This document shows, one piece after another, positions 10,197-19,590 of a stretch of 64,000 bases of DNA. Both the position numbers and the translations under genes were made by a program. The notes beneath the pieces were generated by a model, which saw only the letters and a program-made list of their open reading frames with translations, was not told the DNA's origin and made no database searches. Positions within the stretch are counted from its first letter, which is position 1, and the number at the start of each line of letters is the position of its first letter. Source of the DNA: Agarilytica sp033852165. Its GTDB lineage: Bacteria; Pseudomonadota; Gammaproteobacteria; Pseudomonadales; Cellvibrionaceae. The stretch covers positions 62,001 to 126,000 of the forward strand of contig JAWSUZ010000064.1 of the NCBI GenBank assembly GCA_033852165.1. The letters run 5' to 3'.

Positions 10197-11450
10197 CTAA
10201 ACTTTCTCTACCTCTTCTGATTTTTTTGTCTCAACAACCACATCCGACTTCTTATCCCCAACAAAAACACGGAAGTCTTCAATCAAGCTATCTAACTGCC
10301 CTTCCGTATTATAGGCGGATGGGCACGTAAATATAACTTGAGTCAGGCTGACATCATTCATAATCAGAACGTTGAGCTTACCGACAGAGCCGGGAATTCC
10401 ATATGATTTGGTTGCGGTAAATCCGGAATAACTTAACTCCTCCTTATTAAATAACCCCATAGAAACGATGCCAGCTGTCGGTAAACTTGTTGAGGTTTCG
10501 TAGAGTAGCCTGTGAACACCCTTTTTTAGCCGATTTAGCAATATCTTTATAGGTACCCAAGGAATAATTTTAAGCCCTGGGTGGCTGTAACAATCAGCAT
10601 AATCTCGAATCCCTTGATTAATTCTCCGCATGACTGACTTTGCGCTATCATCCTCGTCGACTCTAACGCGTAAGTACCCAGTCAAATTTCCAGTACTATC
10701 CGAATCTGCGCGCAGCGTTCTAAAATCCACCGGAACAGTAAACCCCGTATCGCCCATCCCATGCAGCCGTGCCTGCTTAGATAGAAATATTGCAATTTTC
10801 GGTAAAATGTAAGTCGGGCATTTTCCAATTTCTATTCTTCGCCAAACATACCTAAGATCGCCCTCTGGGATTGGGCCCACAGGTAAAGCCGGCAAACAAG
10901 ATAACTCTTCGGGTTTGTTTTTAACCTTATCCGCATGCTTTTTTATCACGTCCATATCAGTAATGGTTGAAGTGGACCCAGCTAAAGGTTCATTACGAAT
11001 AAAAGCGTGAATATCTTTTACCCAATGGTGCATACCCCGAGCATCCATCGCTGCGTGTAAAGCACGAAACATAATTTTCGCCGGGCTTCCAGGCATTAGC
11101 ACAACTTCAGCAATCGGCCCACCTGATATTGGAGTAAACCCATCCTGGACAAAATCAGATCCAACTTCGCTATACGCATCCCATTTACAATTCTCAATCA
11201 CTCGAACTTCTGGCGCTATCCCGCTATCTTCCCAATGGGCGAACCCCAAGAACGATTTTAAACGTACACGGACACCTGGGTTAGCTTCTGAGGCTGCGTG
11301 GACAGCACGCCGCCACAAGTCAGGATCAAGATCGCCCTCCCCCTCAATAAATGCTTCGACGTTATATCGGTAGTTTTCATTAAGAACTAGAGAATAACGT
11401 TCGACCAACGATAATTTTCTCTTATATTTTTTATTGTTTGTTATTTTCAT
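10197..11450 (-). CDS. Condensation/acyltransferase-superfamily protein (HxxxD)
   Basis: Member of the CoA-dependent acyltransferase / nonribosomal-peptide condensation superfamily (chloramphenicol-acetyltransferase fold). The active-site signature HxxxDxxG is intact as HAAMDARG (His132, Asp136, Gly139), and a conserved VPVDFRTLR segment lies near 239-247. 417 residues matches stand-alone PapA-like or WS/DGAT-like acyltransferases rather than an NRPS module. As the last gene of the polyketide operon, 32 bases after the RND pump gene, it is a good candidate for transferring the finished acyl chain, or a second acyl group, onto a sugar or alcohol. Acceptor and donor are unknown. Confidence 0.72.
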   Translation of the reverse strand: MKITNNKKYKRKLSLVERYSLVLNENYRYNVEAFIEGEGDLDPDLWRRAVHAASEANPGVRVRLKSFLGFAHWEDSGIAPEVRVIENCKWDAYSEVGSDFVQDGFTPISGGPIAEVVLMPGSPAKIMFRALHAAMDARGMHHWVKDIHAFIRNEPLAGSTSTITDMDVIKKHADKVKNKPEELSCLPALPVGPIPEGDLRYVWRRIEIGKCPTYILPKIAIFLSKQARLHGMGDTGFTVPVDFRTLRADSDSTGNLTGYLRVRVDEDDSAKSVMRRINQGIRDYADCYSHPGLKIIPWVPIKILLNRLKKGVHRLLYETSTSLPTAGIVSMGLFNKEELSYSGFTATKSYGIPGSVGKLNVLIMNDVSLTQVIFTCPSAYNTEGQLDSLIEDFRVFVGDKKSDVVVETKKSEEVEKV

Positions 11451-11482
11451 TTCAACACCTCGTAACTTATATTCTGGGATCG

Positions 11483-14400
11483 TTATTCCCGTTCAAAACC
11501 ACCAAACTGTTTCAAAACATTTCTCTTATTACTTGCAAACCATTTGCTAAAATCTTCAAGAATAAGATATAAGACCGGCACAAGTATCAGGGTAATCACA
11601 GTAGTAAACAAAATTCCAAAACTCAAGGATATTGCCATGGGAATAACAAACTGAGCTTGCATACTTGTTTCAAAAAGTATGGGGACCAAGCCAAAAAACG
11701 TCGTTAATGATGTAATAAAAACGGCTCTAAAACGCTGAGTTACTGCACGTATCGTTGCTTGTTCAACCGACAACCCTAACGCAAGTGATCGGTTAATAAA
11801 ATCCACAAGAACCAGGCTATCGTTAACCACAACACCCGTTAATGCGATGATTCCAAATAAGGAAAGAATGTTGACAGCAGCCCCCATAATCAAGTGCCCA
11901 ATCGCTGCACCGATTATCCCAAACGGAATCACAACCATAATAACAAGAGGCTGCGAATAAGAGCGTAAAGGAATTGCTAACAGGACATAGATCCCAAGTA
12001 AGGATAGCCAGAAACCCGTAAAGATATTCTTAAGCATCTTCTGGGATTCTTTCGACAGGCCATCTAACTGTATTTTCACTGAGGGATAGCGCTCCTTCAG
12101 GTCATTTGCGAAACGGTTTAAAATGTCATTACTAATTTTAGAGGGCTCAACGAGCGCCTTGTCTATTCTTGCGGTAACAATCGCAGCCGGCTCACCGTTT
12201 ATACGCGTAATTTTACTCTGTCCGATTTTTAATTCGACATCGGCTACGGCAGCAAAGGGGATTTCTGTGCCTTCTGCAGAGGAGATATACATATTCTCCA
12301 AACTATCTATTGAACTACGCTCCTCTTCCGGGTACCGCACAACAACTTTAACGTCATCTTTGTTACGCTGTATACGTTGGACTTCTGCACCGTAAAAAGC
12401 TTGCCTCACCTGAGACCCCAAATCGTGCAAGCTCAAACCCAGAGATTTTGCACTATTTTTTATTTTAAGGTGCAATTCTTCAACGCTTTCGCCGCTACTA
12501 TTTTCAACACCAAAAACACCGTGATATGTTTCTAACTGTTTCTCCAAAAGTGCTGCCGCCGCAATCCGCTGCTCAGAGGAGGAGCTAATCACTTTAAAAG
12601 AGAGTGGTGGCCCGCCTGCATCTTCAGCGGATGAAAACGTTAGGTTTTTTACCCCCGCCAACGCGCCCGTTGTCTGTCTCCAGCTTTCAATAATTTCGAA
12701 ACTGTCGATTTCCCGATCCGTATTCTTAATGAGTTCAACCATGTAAAATCCACTATTACCGTTTCTACCCATCACTAATTGATGCAGAATGAATCCCTCA
12801 TTAATACCAGACTCATAACGGTATTCTGTTTCTATCTTATCAAGAGCCTCTTCGACTGTAGTCATGGCAAGACGCATCTGTTCATCACTCGCGCCATCTA
12901 ACATGTCTAACTTTACGACCAAGTAATCACTCGGCACATCCGGCATCATCACATAACGAATAACACCGCTTGAAAATAGGCCTATCGTTAGGATGAGTAA
13001 CGCAACAAAAAGCGATAAAACTAAATACCGTCTCTTCAACGCGGCAATGATAAACGGTTGATATTGATATCGAATAAAGTCTTTTAGTACCCCATCGACC
13101 TTTTTTTTAATTGAATCAAAACATTGTAGAGTGTTATGAAACCATCGATGTTTTCGCTCACTTTGTGCATCGTACACCCAACCATCATCAATAAGGGTAT
13201 CCTCTTCCACATCATAAGAATCCGATAAAAAATCACGTGTTTCGGATTTTTGTCTCGATCTTACCGACTGCCCCAAGTGCGCAGGTAATATTAATTTTGA
13301 TTCAATGAGAGAAAAACATAAACAAAAAATGACAACATAGCCAATCGCCTCCGGCATAGCTGACATAGACCCGCTTGTGAATATCGTTGGCATAAACGCA
13401 ACAATTGTCGTCAATACGCCAAACGTTGCCGGCACCGCAACTCGCTTAACGCCCAGAATAACTTTTTCTACGGTTTGTTTGCCATTCTCCAGCTCAGTAC
13501 TAATCGATTCACTGATAATAATGGCATCATCAACCACGATACCGAGAATAAGAAGAAAGCCAAAAAGGCTAATCATATTCAAAGAGACATTGAACGGGTG
13601 TAAATGCATCACAGCAAAAGCACCCAAAAAGCTCACAGGCAACCCCGCCATCACCCAAAATGCAATTCTGATATCGAGAAATAACGCTAAAATGACAAAC
13701 ACCAGTACTGCGCCTATCAACATATTAATCGTCATCATATCAATACGATCTTCTAGATAATAGGTAACGTTAGCCCACGTATCCAATTTCACATTACTGG
13801 GCAAGCTACTTTGCTTTCCATCGACAAAATCTTGGACTTTTTCAGCAATTTTTATGATGTCTTGATTACCCAGAGAGTACACCGATAAAGCAATACTGGG
13901 TTTTCCATCAAAACGAGCAAAATCTTCGCTCTCTGAAAACCCATCTTTGATCGTTGCAATATCCCCGAGCGTTAAGCTTTCATTATTTTCATAAACTTTC
14001 AGTACCACGTTCTCGTAGTCGTATTGATTATAAGCCTGACCACGACTACGCAGAATAATATTGCCGTTTGCCGTTTTAATTTTTCCACCGGGTATGTTTT
14101 GAGAGGATTCCTGAATCGATCTGACTACTGAAGAAATACTTAGTTTGTATTTACGCAGTGTATATTCAGGTATTTCTATCGATATTTCATACGGTCTTGC
14201 TCCCAGGACGTCAACTGCAGAGATATCAGGATCCTGTATCATTTCATTTTTTAGGCTGTTGGCGAACGCCGTCATATCTCGTTCGTTCATGTCACCGTGA
14301 ATCTGCACGATTATCGCTTGGTGGCGTTTTTGCTGCTGGGCGATCAAGGGCTTTTCAATTTGTTTTGGAAAATTATTAATCGCTTCAACGCGAGATTGAA

Positions 14401-14743
14401 TCGTGTCGATTACGGCCAAAATATCGTAACTATTCGAAATTTCAACAGTCGTAATACTGACAGATTCCTCAGATCTGGAAGCGATATGTGTAACGCCTTC
14501 AACGTCCTTGATACTTTCTTCCACTTTTATTGTGACACCTTGCTCTACCTCAGCCGGGGCCGCCCCAGGGTAAGGCACAGTAATATCAACAAGGTTCGGA
14601 ACAATATCCGGGTTAAGCGTGCTTTTGATATTAAGTGCCGAAATAAGGCCGCAAATAAGTATCGCAACCATCAAAAGGTTTGATGCAACGGGATTGTAGG
14701 TAAACCAAGCAATAATACTTCTATCTTCTTTATTATTATTCAT
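11483..14743 (-). CDS. RND-family efflux transporter, inner-membrane pump
   Basis: Proton-driven inner-membrane transporter of the AcrB/HAE-RND type, 1,086 residues. An N-terminal membrane helix follows AWFTYNPVASNLLMVA, then two large periplasmic loops, each followed by a block of membrane helices. The first block contains the GFLLILGIVVDDAIIISES segment, matching the RND motif with conserved acidic residues in helix 4. The second block repeats the pattern (FGIIALTGVVVNDSLVLVDF). It overlaps the adaptor gene by 8 bases, so the two form one export unit. No outer-membrane TolC-like factor is encoded here; a distant one is presumably shared. Its place in the operon suggests export of the polyketide product. 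Confidence 0.9.
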   Translation of the reverse strand: MNNNKEDRSIIAWFTYNPVASNLLMVAILICGLISALNIKSTLNPDIVPNLVDITVPYPGAAPAEVEQGVTIKVEESIKDVEGVTHIASRSEESVSITTVEISNSYDILAVIDTIQSRVEAINNFPKQIEKPLIAQQQKRHQAIIVQIHGDMNERDMTAFANSLKNEMIQDPDISAVDVLGARPYEISIEIPEYTLRKYKLSISSVVRSIQESSQNIPGGKIKTANGNIILRSRGQAYNQYDYENVVLKVYENNESLTLGDIATIKDGFSESEDFARFDGKPSIALSVYSLGNQDIIKIAEKVQDFVDGKQSSLPSNVKLDTWANVTYYLEDRIDMMTINMLIGAVLVFVILALFLDIRIAFWVMAGLPVSFLGAFAVMHLHPFNVSLNMISLFGFLLILGIVVDDAIIISESISTELENGKQTVEKVILGVKRVAVPATFGVLTTIVAFMPTIFTSGSMSAMPEAIGYVVIFCLCFSLIESKLILPAHLGQSVRSRQKSETRDFLSDSYDVEEDTLIDDGWVYDAQSERKHRWFHNTLQCFDSIKKKVDGVLKDFIRYQYQPFIIAALKRRYLVLSLFVALLILTIGLFSSGVIRYVMMPDVPSDYLVVKLDMLDGASDEQMRLAMTTVEEALDKIETEYRYESGINEGFILHQLVMGRNGNSGFYMVELIKNTDREIDSFEIIESWRQTTGALAGVKNLTFSSAEDAGGPPLSFKVISSSSEQRIAAAALLEKQLETYHGVFGVENSSGESVEELHLKIKNSAKSLGLSLHDLGSQVRQAFYGAEVQRIQRNKDDVKVVVRYPEEERSSIDSLENMYISSAEGTEIPFAAVADVELKIGQSKITRINGEPAAIVTARIDKALVEPSKISNDILNRFANDLKERYPSVKIQLDGLSKESQKMLKNIFTGFWLSLLGIYVLLAIPLRSYSQPLVIMVVIPFGIIGAAIGHLIMGAAVNILSLFGIIALTGVVVNDSLVLVDFINRSLALGLSVEQATIRAVTQRFRAVFITSLTTFFGLVPILFETSMQAQFVIPMAISLSFGILFTTVITLILVPVLYLILEDFSKWFASNKRNVLKQFGGFERE

Positions 14744-16097
14744 AGGAGCCGTCTCGCGGTCCTTGATAAGAAATTAAAGTACCATCCTCTATTTTCTCAA
14801 CCGATGAGACGCTGACTTCCGTTCCCGGAACCACGTTACCCACATGGGTCATACAAACAAGATCTCCGTGTGCTAGGCCAGATTGAACATATACGAAGGC
14901 GCCACCGGGTTTTATCAGTGTTAGCTGTCGATTCCTCAAACGATTATCTTTATCTATTACCCAAACATTGTCGCCTGCGCGCAGAACATGTCTCGGTAAT
15001 ATAATGGTGCCTTTAATTAGACGCCCTTCAATTTCTGCTTCGACAAAAGTCCCAATACGAAGCGGCCATAGGCGGCCGTAACCGATAATATTGTAAGGAT
15101 CTTTAACCTGCGCAATGATATTTAAGGTGTGGCTATGCTTGTCCAGCATACCTTCACTGCGCACGATATCAGCATGCCATTCACGTTTTATATTACCGTA
15201 GCTGCTACGTAAAACAACACTCGGACGTTTAGGAGTGTTTAACCGTAAGCTAGACGAATCTATCATCGACTCGTCTTCAGAATAATCTGATTTGTAAAGC
15301 CCGGTAATCTCGGGCAGCAACAAATAGGGAACACGTTGCAGTGGAATAGCGAGGCGAACCTCTGCATAATCTATTGCAATTATTTCACCCACCTTAGTGC
15401 CTGCAGCCACGAACTGCCCAAAATTAACAAAAGTTTCGCCAATAAGGCCATCGTAAGGTGCGCGAACTATCGTACGCATAAGGTCACCTTCCGCGCGCAA
15501 CACCTCGGATTCTGCGTATTCAAGATTTGCTTGTGCTTCAACAATCTGTGGTTTATGCAAATATAGATCTGAGGCTTCTTGACTTTTAAAACGCTTCTTA
15601 ACTCGATCAAATTCCTCTTTAGCAACATAGGCACCGCCCTTTTCCTTAATTAGCGTGGTGGTAACAGAAGCAAGATTCGCCTTTGCTTTCATTAGTGCAG
15701 CGCGATAGTATTTATCATCGAGTTCAAAAAGAATATCGTCTTTTTTGACAAAACCTCCGCTCACAAATTTTTTCGACATACCGACAACGCTACCCGACAC
15801 TTCAGAAACAAGCTGCGTCTGGGCACGAGGAGATACAGTCCCCTGAGCACGAATGATTATTCTCGCATCCGACTTTACCGCTTCTAACGCCGTAATCGAC
15901 ATCGCGGCAATAGGGCTTTCATTTTTCTCTGGATCGGGTTTCGCCCACGTCATTAGCACACTTAAAAATATCGATAATCCGATAACCAGAAAAGAAGCGG
16001 TTTTTTGGCTTATCCTCGAAATCCAACCAAAGTTCATCAACTTATTTATCATTACACCTATCCAAACGAATCGAATGTTCGTCCCATTATTTGACAT
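14736..16097 (-). CDS. RND efflux periplasmic adaptor (HlyD/AcrA family)
   Basis: Membrane fusion protein linking the RND pump to an outer-membrane channel. An N-terminal anchor (about 35-52, FLVIGLSIFLSVLMTW) is followed by a lipoyl/barrel-sandwich half (AQGTVSPRAQTQLVSEVSG, FELDDKYYRAALMKAKANL), an alpha-hairpin, and the second half (MRTIVRAPYDGLIGETFVNFG), then beta-barrel segments. 453 residues is somewhat longer than AcrA. ATG 16097 has AAGG 5 bases upstream; M16 or M21 are possible alternatives. The 3' end overlaps the pump gene. Confidence 0.88.
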   Translation of the reverse strand: MSNNGTNIRFVWIGVMINKLMNFGWISRISQKTASFLVIGLSIFLSVLMTWAKPDPEKNESPIAAMSITALEAVKSDARIIIRAQGTVSPRAQTQLVSEVSGSVVGMSKKFVSGGFVKKDDILFELDDKYYRAALMKAKANLASVTTTLIKEKGGAYVAKEEFDRVKKRFKSQEASDLYLHKPQIVEAQANLEYAESEVLRAEGDLMRTIVRAPYDGLIGETFVNFGQFVAAGTKVGEIIAIDYAEVRLAIPLQRVPYLLLPEITGLYKSDYSEDESMIDSSSLRLNTPKRPSVVLRSSYGNIKREWHADIVRSEGMLDKHSHTLNIIAQVKDPYNIIGYGRLWPLRIGTFVEAEIEGRLIKGTIILPRHVLRAGDNVWVIDKDNRLRNRQLTLIKPGGAFVYVQSGLAHGDLVCMTHVGNVVPGTEVSVSSVEKIEDGTLISYQGPRDGSYE

Positions 16098-16139
16098 CTA
16101 CCTTAGAGCCACCAAAAACGACAACGTTTATAGATACGT

Positions 16140-17198
16140 TTATTTATTACAAACGGGAGATGGTGGTTCTGGTAAATTTTTGTCCCATTCCTGATGAAAA
16201 CGCCACGCCCTAGGGTTTAAACTATGCATAAGAGTCTGTAACTTTCCTGACTGGGATTTTTTCGTAAAGGTAAATAGTACACATAGCCTGGTGATGCGAA
16301 CCAAAGAATAAGCACATTTCGGCATATCCCCAAGTAAGCTACCCACTCGATGCATCCAGTTTGGTTCCTTATCCAAAATATGGATTGGATAATTAAAACG
16401 TTTAATGGTCTCTATATTGGATGATTCCACGCGTCGGATCCAAGCTGCAGACATACCCTCGCTCCACACCAACTTTTTCTGTCTTCGGCCTTTGGCCGCT
16501 TCATTCAACCAAGGGAAAGGAATCCCATCGTTTGGCAAAGAATAATTTGAATGTTCAAGAAGGTTGTTCGACCATGGTTCTTCAACGTAATCAAGCAGTT
16601 GCCTTGCGGTTTTCTCCGGCTTCGAAATTAGATCTTCCAACTTCACCGAAAGGATCCTATCGTCGAACTCGTTCACCTTCTCCATGCCTTCCTTTACAAT
16701 CCTATTGGCCAATAACATACTTGGAGTAGACCATGGCATGGTGGTATGAGAGAACACATTTCCACGTGGATCTCTGACTACATTAATGACTTTCGCATTG
16801 GGGTAATCTGCAAATATTTGTTTTAGAGAATGTGTCAGAAATGGATTTTTTTCCCCATACCTCGGCTTGTTGTACTCGGCTGATTTCGCTTTTAAAATTT
16901 CAAGATAGACCTGAGCGGAATCTGCCTCTGAAATATCGGAGGAAAACTTAGACAATACAACCTTAGGGTCTAAACGCAGCCACAAAAACGAAAATATCTT
17001 AAAATACTGACCTAACTTTTTCTCGAAGCTACCGAAGAATCGACTCATCCATACGTGATACGATATCTCTTCTGATATGTATATATTGGGATGAGAATTA
17101 AGAATGTAACGTAAAAGCGTGGTACCAGATCGACCACCACCAATAATAATGATGGGCTTCTCATTTTCTAGGTCATAATTAATACTTTCATTTTTCAT
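16140..17198 (-). CDS. PAPS-dependent sulfotransferase
   Basis: Transfers sulfate from PAPS to a hydroxyl or amine. The 5'-phosphosulfate-binding loop is GGGRSGTTLLR (20-30), and the 3'-phosphate-binding motif is VINVVRDPRGNVFS (137-150) with Arg142, Asp143 and Ser150. 352 residues fits sulfotransferase family 3-type bacterial proteins. It sits 61 bases after the alpha/beta hydrolase and 42 before the RND adaptor within the operon, with an APS kinase gene nearby. Two roles are plausible: sulfating the finished glycolipid, or sulfating a beta-hydroxyacyl chain to trigger decarboxylative release as in curacin and olefin synthase pathways, where sulfotransferase and thioesterase act in succession. 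The sequence alone does not decide. Confidence 0.88.
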   Translation of the reverse strand: MKNESINYDLENEKPIIIIGGGRSGTTLLRYILNSHPNIYISEEISYHVWMSRFFGSFEKKLGQYFKIFSFLWLRLDPKVVLSKFSSDISEADSAQVYLEILKAKSAEYNKPRYGEKNPFLTHSLKQIFADYPNAKVINVVRDPRGNVFSHTTMPWSTPSMLLANRIVKEGMEKVNEFDDRILSVKLEDLISKPEKTARQLLDYVEEPWSNNLLEHSNYSLPNDGIPFPWLNEAAKGRRQKKLVWSEGMSAAWIRRVESSNIETIKRFNYPIHILDKEPNWMHRVGSLLGDMPKCAYSLVRITRLCVLFTFTKKSQSGKLQTLMHSLNPRAWRFHQEWDKNLPEPPSPVCNK

Positions 17199-17259
17199 TT
17201 TAGTAAACCACCCACACGTTATTTTAATAATTTATCGGAATTCTACGTTTTCAAATATT

Positions 17260-18090
17260 TCAAGCAATGTATTTTTCGTTATTTAATAAAAACTTTGACA
17301 TTCGTCTAGTCATTTCCTTCGGCGCTTCCGTTGTCACGAAATGACCACTAGACACCCATTCCATCTGAGATTTCGGCAATACATTAGACAACCTTTCTCC
17401 TGCCGCTTTACATGTGGATTTATCACCATATAGACACAACACGGGAACATCCAAAGACATTAGTTCTTCGTCAGTGATGTCTTTGGATCGGCTTATATCA
17501 TCTTTCAATGAGCTATTTAACAAGAGAAACTCTAATCGTTCTTTTAGTTTGGATGCCCCCCGATTTCCTTGGGCCAACTTTTCCCGTAGGTATGGAGGCA
17601 GATAGCTATTGAGACTTTCGATAGTTTCTAAATTTTTAAGACTCGGATATACGTAACGTGATGCAGGCAGTGGCGCATCAACCAAAACCAGACGATCCAC
17701 ATTTTCTGGATGATTAAGCGCAAAGCGTAATGCTATGAGCGCCCCATAACTGTGACCAACAAGGGATATTTTCTCTGCATTTTTTTGCGATCCATTCTCG
17801 GAACTTTTCTTATCCAAGCATCCATAAAATTTGACAACCCCTTCTAAGTCTCGGGCCATATTTTCAAGATCATATCCGTCACCGGTTAACTCACTCTTAC
17901 CATGACCACGCTGATCATAGAGAATAACCCGATAATCCTTGGCCAGTTCAGACGCCGAGGAATAGTACCAGGTGGCCATACTTCCAACGATCAAGCCATG
18001 GCACATAACCAAATTCGGCTTCGATACTGAATTATCGCTCTGCATAACGCTGGCGTAGAGTTTTACCCCGTTGCTCTCAATAAATTCCAT
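17260..18090 (-). CDS. Alpha/beta hydrolase, candidate thioesterase of the polyketide operon
   Basis: 276-residue alpha/beta-hydrolase. The oxyanion segment is CHGLIVGSMATWYY, DQRGHGKS lies at 59-66, the nucleophile is Ser114 in GHSYG, and the other triad members are probably Asp223 (LYGDKS) and His250 (SSGHF). Asp138 (LVLVDAPLP) occupies the alternative acid position after strand 6. There is no signal peptide, so it is cytoplasmic. It overlaps the glycosyltransferase gene by 14 bases, so translation is probably coupled. The polyketide synthase has no integrated thioesterase, and this enzyme could release the chain; it could also be a tailoring esterase. Function is inferred from context. Confidence 0.82.
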   Translation of the reverse strand: MEFIESNGVKLYASVMQSDNSVSKPNLVMCHGLIVGSMATWYYSSASELAKDYRVILYDQRGHGKSELTGDGYDLENMARDLEGVVKFYGCLDKKSSENGSQKNAEKISLVGHSYGALIALRFALNHPENVDRLVLVDAPLPASRYVYPSLKNLETIESLNSYLPPYLREKLAQGNRGASKLKERLEFLLLNSSLKDDISRSKDITDEELMSLDVPVLCLYGDKSTCKAAGERLSNVLPKSQMEWVSSGHFVTTEAPKEMTRRMSKFLLNNEKYIA

Positions 18091-19261
18091 AGTCGTACTC
18101 GCTATGGCATATTAACTCTGCCTCTAAAATATCCGAAGCTTGTTTAGCGCCCTGACATTTTGTAAATGACTTTTGTAAACGACCGGCATTCTGCCTAAAC
18201 TCGTCTTCATTGAGGATTTTTGTCACCGCCGAATGTGCCATTTTAGTGGTAGCTTTTCCAAACCGAAGAAATAAGCCCGAACCAGAATCCACAACTTGCT
18301 GAGCAATCATTGGCTGATCATCGCGTATTGGACAAACAATAAGGGGAACACCCATAAAAAGAGATTCACACACAGTATTGTGACCGGCATGACAAACCAC
18401 AACATCCATATATTTTAGTAACTCTACTTGGGGGACTCTTGATTGAATAATAAAATTATCGGGCGCTTCCTCTTTTAGATCCTCCGGCGCAACCATAACC
18501 ACCTGAACAGGTTCGTCCGATAGGGCCTCCATAAATACGCGATAGAGACGCATAGATCGGTCTCGACTCACGGTTCCAAAACTAATAAATATTTTCTTTT
18601 TATTATCGTCTAATCGAGACCAGGGAAATTCAACGTGGCTAAAATTGTTGGACAATGCAACGCCGACAAAATGGTATTTAGCCGGGTATAGCTTCTGTTC
18701 TTTTCCTATTAACGCGTGAGTTGAAAATACAATAACGCCATAGGGTGAATAATCAGGCCGCTCTACATATTGTTCGATACAGTATTCTTTTTGCAATCCA
18801 GCTAACAAGGTGATCAACCAAGCATCAATCGTATCTCTCACTTTAATTATTGATGCTGTAGTCGTTACCAAGGAATACCACGGAATACCCAATTTTCGGG
18901 CCACTAGCGCACCCGCCAACATTTGGTGGTCACACACCAGTATATCTGGGTCGTATTCCCGAACTATTTCCCCCAGTGGCTGCAAACTCATTCGCGCAAG
19001 GGGAATACAAAACTCGTCATATAAAAAACGAACACTTTCAACCCCTCTGACATTAGGTGACTCACGCTCGATCTTTTCAAATAGTTCACGATCTACGGGT
19101 AAAGAGAACACCTTTTCTTGTGGAGAGAAATCGACATCGATAACATCCTTGTGTACCGCCCATGCCACCTCGTGACCTCGCCTCACCAATTCTTCTGCAA
19201 TCGATGAAGCCGGGTTAATGTGGCCGATTAACGGCGGCACTACAAATAGGAACCTCGCCAT
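18077..19261 (-). CDS. Family-1 glycosyltransferase (MGT/UGT type)
   Basis: UDP- or dTDP-sugar-dependent glycosyltransferase of the GT1 superfamily (GT-B fold), 394 residues. The N-terminus FLFVVPPLIGHINPAS carries the catalytic His (His14) typical of macrolide- and carotenoid-type GT1 enzymes. The C-terminal nucleotide-sugar-binding motif is present as CHAGHNTVCESLFMGVPLIV followed by CPIRDDQPMIAQQV. No signal peptide. It lies 5 bases after the ACP gene and overlaps the hydrolase gene, so it is firmly within the operon. Expected acceptor: a hydroxyl on the polyketide/fatty-acyl product. The sugar is unknown and no sugar-biosynthesis genes are nearby. Confidence 0.88.
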   Translation of the reverse strand: MARFLFVVPPLIGHINPASSIAEELVRRGHEVAWAVHKDVIDVDFSPQEKVFSLPVDRELFEKIERESPNVRGVESVRFLYDEFCIPLARMSLQPLGEIVREYDPDILVCDHQMLAGALVARKLGIPWYSLVTTTASIIKVRDTIDAWLITLLAGLQKEYCIEQYVERPDYSPYGVIVFSTHALIGKEQKLYPAKYHFVGVALSNNFSHVEFPWSRLDDNKKKIFISFGTVSRDRSMRLYRVFMEALSDEPVQVVMVAPEDLKEEAPDNFIIQSRVPQVELLKYMDVVVCHAGHNTVCESLFMGVPLIVCPIRDDQPMIAQQVVDSGSGLFLRFGKATTKMAHSAVTKILNEDEFRQNAGRLQKSFTKCQGAKQASDILEAELICHSEYDYGIY

Positions 19262-19266
19262 GACAT

Positions 19267-19584
19267 TTACGCCTTTAGCTTACACTCAGATAATTGTTGA
19301 TCGATATAGAGGACTAGATCACCCACCGTAAGCGCAATAATTTCTGAGATATCTTTGTCGCTCACCCATGCCACAAAATTGACTTGATCCCCATACTTGA
19401 GCTGAAGCTGCTCAGCTATACCAATGAAATCTATGCTTTCTAGTTCTAGATCACCATTAATACTCGTCTCCATATCGATATCGAAATGTTCGATCCAATC
19501 TTCACCGATAGACTTTTTTATTGTCGCAATCACTTGGTTTAAAAGTTCACTTACATTCTCTCGCACGGTAGCCTCCTTCGGCAC
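19267..19584 (-). CDS. Stand-alone acyl carrier protein
   Basis: 105-residue acidic protein with the acyl-carrier-protein pattern: helix I (VSELLNQVIATIKKSIG), then DLELESIDFIGIAEQLQLKY with Ser (ESIDF) as the phosphopantetheine attachment site, then a C-terminal helix (TVGDLVLYIDQQL). The serine is followed by Ile-Asp rather than the usual Leu-Asp. It has 6 bases to the synthase gene upstream and 5 to the glycosyltransferase downstream. A free ACP beside a synthase that already carries two integral ACPs suggests a starter carrier or a hand-off carrier for tailoring enzymes. That role is inferred. Confidence 0.83.
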   Translation of the reverse strand: MPKEATVRENVSELLNQVIATIKKSIGEDWIEHFDIDMETSINGDLELESIDFIGIAEQLQLKYGDQVNFVAWVSDKDISEIIALTVGDLVLYIDQQLSECKLKA

Positions 19585-19590
19585 GCAGCT

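Noticed and set aside
13377..13760. Plus-strand 127-codon frame inside the RND pump gene.
   Set aside because: Shadow frame of a well-supported coding region.
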